Source: Chloroflexota bacterium (GTDB taxonomy: Bacteria; Chloroflexota; Dehalococcoidia; DSTF01; JACRBR01). Taken from it: a stretch of 10,494 nt of DNA. A program made the translations under genes and the position numbers. This document shows positions 8,361-10,494 of this stretch, in pieces. The stretch covers positions 1 through 10,494 of the forward strand of contig JACRBR010000181.1 of NCBI GenBank assembly GCA_016213125.1, read 5' to 3'. Below the pieces are notes generated by a model, which worked only from the letters and a program-made list of their open reading frames with translations, did no database searches and had not been told where the DNA came from. The number at the start of each line of letters is the position of its first letter. Position 1 is the first letter of the stretch.

Positions 8361-8414
8361 GGTTCTCCACACAGCGTTAACGTCGCAGGAAATCTCTGAA
8401 CATCATCCATCTCC

Positions 8415-8542
8415 ACCGTATCCTGTGGGTCTTTTTCGCGATACCCACGTAGTGGGGGTGCCGCGCGTGATTGTTTCCCCGGCAATTACCTCGCGATCGA
8501 CCGTATCCTTTCCCTCTCCCGGGGGGATACCCACGTAGTGGG
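8415..8542. repeat. Two-copy intergenic repeat carrying the palindrome CCCAC-GTA-GTGGG
   Basis: Copy 1 spans 8415-8456 and copy 2 spans 8500-8542. Each starts with ACCGTATCCT and ends, after 15-16 variable bases, with the identical 17-mer GATACCCACGTAGTGGG (8440-8456 and 8526-8542). The right half is a perfect inverted repeat: 7-base arms TACCCAC/GTGGGTA in copy 2, and at least 5-base arms in copy 1. GTATC and GATAC within each copy are also mutually complementary. The copies are offset by 85-86 bases, about eight helical turns. They could be paired operator sites or small mobile palindromic (REP-like) elements. Confidence 0.8.
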
Positions 8543-8562
8543 TAGGCGCACAGGAGAGGGAA
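8510..8562 (+). promoter_or_regulatory. Nested hairpin overlapping the ribosome binding region of the small zinc-ribbon gene
   Basis: TTCCCTCTCC (8510-8519) is the perfect complement of GGAGAGGGAA (8553-8562), and between them TACCCAC/GTGGGTA (8528-8534 and 8538-8544) forms an inner stem. The right outer arm contains the only purine-rich Shine-Dalgarno-like bases before the ATG at 8573. In RNA the structure could therefore hide the translation start. Whether transcription covers this stretch is unknown. Confidence 0.5.
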
Positions 8563-8572
8563 GCGCAAGAGC

Positions 8573-8791
8573 ATGAGGCGCTGCGGTCACTGCTGGCACC
8601 GTTACCGGAGCGGGCGCAGCTCCGGCGATCCGATGCGCGGGGAACTGCGGGCGGAGCGCGCGATCGCCGAGATCGCAGGCCGCATCTTCGCCGATCCCGG
8701 CGCGCAGGACCTCTGGCTCCTGTTCTGCTGCACTTGCCGGGAGACTCGGGTTGTGCCCGTACGGGCGTGGCTGGAGTCAAACCTGGGCTGA
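8573..8791 (+). CDS. Small putative zinc-ribbon protein, 72 residues
   Basis: The protein begins MRRCGHCWHRYRSG and carries two Cys pairs, C4-G-H-C7 and C52-C-T-C55, separated by a helical, charged middle (residues about 21-45). Two CxxC knuckles at this spacing suit a single structural zinc site, though I recognise no family. An in-frame TAG lies just upstream, so ATG at 8573 is the first start. AGGAGAGGG lies before it but at a longer than usual distance and inside a hairpin arm. Codon use is GC-rich like its neighbours. It is transcribed away from the vWA gene. It could be a small nucleic-acid-binding or regulatory protein. It could also be a chance frame, since it is short and the evidence is limited to the Cys pattern. 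Confidence 0.5.
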   Translation: MRRCGHCWHRYRSGRSSGDPMRGELRAERAIAEIAGRIFADPGAQDLWLLFCCTCRETRVVPVRAWLESNLG

Positions 8792-8888
8792 CGGCTGCCT
8801 ATCTCTGCGCCCCGCGCGCAGGGTAACCCTGGCTCCGCGAACGACCATCGACCCCTGGCTCCTCCTGTGGAACAACCCGGGAGGGGCT

Positions 8889-8917
8889 ATGACGTACCGG
8901 CGCCGGCAGGTTAGGAT
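8889..8917 (+). promoter_or_regulatory. Candidate promoter of the 29-residue Lys-rich gene
   Basis: ATGACG (8889-8894) and TAGGAT (8912-8917) are separated by exactly 17 bases and match the -35 and -10 consensus at four of six positions each. Transcription would begin near 8924, about 35 bases before the ATG at 8959, leaving room for the GGGAGG ribosome binding site. This suggests the tiny gene is expressed on its own. Confidence 0.4.
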
Positions 8918-8958
8918 GTGTGCCAGCGGATCGGTATCAGCGCAGGGAGGTTGCTGCG

Positions 8959-9048
8959 ATGGGTGACAAGAGCCCCAAGAACAAAGAGAAGAAGAAGCCG
9001 AAGAAGGACGCAAAGGCGGCCAAGGCCGCGAAGGCAGCCAAGAAGTAA
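8959..9048 (+). CDS. Tiny Lys-rich protein of 29 residues (MGDKSPKNKEKKK...)
   Basis: The ORF starts MGDKSPKNKEKKKPKK, continues with Lys-Ala-Ala repeats and ends in KK before TAA. About half of the residues are Lys and there is no acidic stretch or membrane segment, so the peptide is highly basic and probably disordered or nucleic-acid-associated. GGGAGG (8945-8950) lies 8 bases before the ATG, close to ideal, and a plausible promoter sits just upstream. From memory, short proteins beginning MGDKSPK followed by Lys-rich tails occur as uncharacterised genes in many Actinobacteria and Chloroflexota; this is recollection, not a search. Its function is unknown. Ribosome, RNA or nucleoid binding is possible from charge alone. 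Confidence 0.75.
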   Translation: MGDKSPKNKEKKKPKKDAKAAKAAKAAKK

Positions 9049-9068
9049 CACGACCGATCGCAACGCTC

Positions 9069-9106
9069 GCCCAGCGACGTCTCCGCGCAACGGGGCGTCG
9101 CTGGGC
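9069..9106. terminator. Strong stem-loop between convergent genes
   Basis: GCCCAGCGACG (9069-9079) pairs perfectly with CGTCGCTGGGC (9096-9106) around a 16-base loop. It begins 20 bases after the stop of the Lys-rich gene and lies 92 bases past the stop of the solute-binding gene on the other strand, a place suited to a two-way terminator. No T-run follows on either strand, so it is not a classical intrinsic terminator. Confidence 0.55.
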
Positions 9107-9153
9107 CTCGCCTACTCCAGCCCATCCCGCGCCACCGCCAATGCAGCGAGCGG

Positions 9154-9179
9154 ACCGTGAGCGCGCACCGTGAGCGCGC
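9154..9179. repeat. Perfect tandem duplication of 13 bases
   Basis: ACCGTGAGCGCGC occurs twice in direct contact (9154-9166 and 9167-9179) in the non-coding gap between the convergent genes. It is most simply a slippage duplication; no function is evident. Confidence 0.9.
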
Positions 9180-9198
9180 ACAACACCACGCGAGCGCG

Positions 9199-10494
9199 TT
9201 AGTCCGGTAGACGCGAGTTGTAGCTGGAGATTGCGCTGTTCGCCGCCTTCGCCGCGTTGCTCAGCGCCGTGGCAGGATCGGTGCCCTGCAGGAGCATCGA
9301 CTCAAGGCCTTCGACGATGGCCCGGCGGACCTCGCTGAACGGGCCGATAACGGCGCCGGAGTTCGCGACGGTGACCTCATCCCCTGAAAGCTGGTCGTAG
9401 GCGACACGGAACTGCGGGTTCGCCGCCCAGAACTCCTGGATTGCGGGAAGCTGGGCCGCCGATTTGCGCAGCGGGATGTAGCCGCTACCGATGTGCCATT
9501 CGGCCTGCTGCGCGGGCTCGTTGAGCCATCGGGCGAAGATGCGGGCCGCCTCTTGCTCGACGGGCGACGACTTGTTGACGATGAAGAGCGAGGCACCGCC
9601 GACCACGACGCCGCCGTCGCCGCCGGCCATCGGCGAGACAGCGACCTTCACATCGGGAAACTCGCCGCTCTCCAACACACCGAAGACCGACCGCATCGCA
9701 GCGGACGAACCGTGGGTCATGGCGGAATCCCCGGCACCGATCGTGAGGAGCGTGTCCGCACCGCTCGGATTGCGCCCGACGTTCACGGCGAGACCGTCAT
9801 CGACCATCGAATCGAGCCATGTGAAGAGCTCGCGGCCGGCGTCGCTGTCGAATGCCACTTCCGTGGCGCGGGCGGTGCGGCCGTTATCGTTGTTCACGAT
9901 CTGCTGGTTGAACCTGGAGAGCCAGTTCTCGATGGACCACGAGTGCATCTCGATGGCGATGCCGTGGTCGGTGACGCCGGTATCGACGAGCTTCTGCGAG
10001 TAGGCGCGCACTTCATCGAGCGTGGCCGGAGGATCAGCGGGGTCGAGGCCGGCCTTCTGGAAGGCGAGCGAGTTGTAGTAGAGGACGTCGGCGGCGGCGG
10101 TGAAGGGGTACGACCACAGATCGCCGCCCACGCTCCAGTAGGCGACGACGCGGGGCAGGTAGTCACTGAGGTCGTAGTTCTCCGCATCGATGCAGTCCTG
10201 CGCACGCGCGACGCTCCGGCTGTCGATGACGCGCTGCGTCTCGAAGTCGACGACCTGGACGATGTCCGGGAGGGCTCCACTGCGGAGGGCGGCGAGGTAC
10301 TTCGAGGTGCTCTCGTCGTAGCTGCCCTGGAAGGCGGCGGTGACGCGAATCTTGTCCTGGGATGCGTTGAACTCATCGACCATGCGGAGCAGCGTGTCCT
10401 GATTCGCGGCCTGCTCGGCGAACCAGAAGTCGATGTTCACGGGGGAAGACGCTTGATCGACGAGACCGATCGGGCATGTACCCAGTTCGGGTCC
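9199..10494 (-). CDS. ABC-transporter extracellular solute-binding protein, family 1 (sugar type), N-terminus off window
   Basis: The frame is open from the right edge to TAA at 9199, giving 431 visible residues. It starts inside the protein: the codons before a possible GTG start at 10440 (reading ...GLVDQASSP) stay open to the edge, and the family's first strand (PVNIDFWFAEQ) needs a signal peptide before it. Family features follow in order: MVDEFNASQDKIRV, YLAALRSGALPDIVQV, the hinge region WSYPFTAAADVLYYN, LDEVRAYSQKL, GGASLFIVNKSSP, ARIFARWLNEP, and a C-terminal helix TDPATALSNAAKAAN. These match the family that binds maltose, glycerol-3-phosphate and similar carbohydrates. About 20-40 residues are likely missing. 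Its permease genes would be expected nearby but none lies inside the window. The specific substrate cannot be told. Confidence 0.93.
   Translation of the reverse strand, partial: GPELGTCPIGLVDQASSPVNIDFWFAEQAANQDTLLRMVDEFNASQDKIRVTAAFQGSYDESTSKYLAALRSGALPDIVQVVDFETQRVIDSRSVARAQDCIDAENYDLSDYLPRVVAYWSVGGDLWSYPFTAAADVLYYNSLAFQKAGLDPADPPATLDEVRAYSQKLVDTGVTDHGIAIEMHSWSIENWLSRFNQQIVNNDNGRTARATEVAFDSDAGRELFTWLDSMVDDGLAVNVGRNPSGADTLLTIGAGDSAMTHGSSAAMRSVFGVLESGEFPDVKVAVSPMAGGDGGVVVGGASLFIVNKSSPVEQEAARIFARWLNEPAQQAEWHIGSGYIPLRKSAAQLPAIQEFWAANPQFRVAYDQLSGDEVTVANSGAVIGPFSEVRRAIVEGLESMLLQGTDPATALSNAAKAANSAISSYNSRLPD

Larger units (their letters stand above)
8170..8572. other. Divergent intergenic region without a convincing gene
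   Basis: This 403-base stretch separates the minus-strand vWA gene from the plus-strand small gene. It is more AT-rich than its surroundings between about 8260 and 8400. It holds a candidate promoter for the vWA gene, two copies of a palindrome-bearing repeat and a nested hairpin next to the downstream gene. The short frames that cross it (for example minus-strand 8377-8574) run through the palindromes and look like no known protein. The 75 bases nearest the vWA start (8170-8244) are in frame with it but are probably leader. Confidence 0.7.

Noticed and set aside
8415..8542. CRISPR array
   Set aside because: Only two repeat copies exist, they contain a variable internal stretch, and there are no further units or cas genes.
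8377..8780. Minus-strand small frames of 65 and 125 codons across the intergenic region
   Set aside because: They cross the palindromes and the antisense of the zinc-ribbon gene, have no ribosome binding site I can see and give Arg/Pro-rich sequence.
8918..9181. Small frames on either strand over the Lys-rich gene (plus 8918-9160, minus 8937-9125 and 8777-9181)
   Set aside because: They overlap the Lys-rich gene. The Lys codons read antisense give the hydrophobic Phe/Leu run on the minus strand, and none has comparable start signals.
10440..10494. Complete start of the solute-binding protein at the GTG at 10440, or a lipobox at LGTC
   Set aside because: The frame stays open to the edge and the first family strand begins at this point, so the signal sequence must lie beyond it. 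LGTC lacks the small residue before Cys and the preceding hydrophobic run of a lipobox.

Overview
The window is high-GC bacterial DNA from an organism I cannot name. The best guess is a member of Chloroflexota or a similar Gram-positive-type lineage. The grounds are a secreted protein with a very long Thr-Pro ('TPTDTPT') spacer, a DUF11-like domain and an LPDTG-type C-terminus, a very large multicopper oxidase, and a tiny Lys-rich protein beginning MGDKSPK. No rRNA, tRNA, CRISPR array or insertion sequence was found.

Layout, left to right. (1) Positions 1-5189, minus strand, carry a giant multicopper oxidase that is open for 1729 codons and still has no stop at the left edge. It contains one complete set of copper ligands, in permuted order, inside a protein built from three related units, and it ends in at least two copies of a repeat of about 140 residues. 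(2) Positions 5236-8169, minus strand, lie immediately upstream of the oxidase. They encode a secreted von Willebrand factor A (vWA) surface protein with a Ca-binding-like insert, a DUF11-like domain, a Thr/Pro stalk and a cell-wall sorting signal. The 46-nt gap and strong ribosome binding site suggest the two genes are co-transcribed. (3) Positions 8170-8572 are a non-coding, divergently flanked region with a candidate promoter and two copies of a palindrome-containing repeat. The right copy forms a nested hairpin that overlaps the likely ribosome binding site of the next gene. (4) Two small plus-strand genes follow: a possible 72-residue zinc-ribbon protein (8573-8791) and a 29-residue Lys-rich protein (8959-9048). 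A strong stem-loop comes after them. (5) Positions 9199-10494, minus strand, encode a family-1 ABC-transporter sugar-type solute-binding protein whose N-terminus lies beyond the right edge.

The vWA protein and the oxidase probably work together outside the membrane, one as a wall-anchored adhesion or scaffold protein and the other as a membrane-tethered metal (possibly Mn(II)) or phenolic oxidase. This link rests on gene order and family knowledge, not direct evidence. The right-hand genes appear unrelated and are convergent with the small plus-strand genes.
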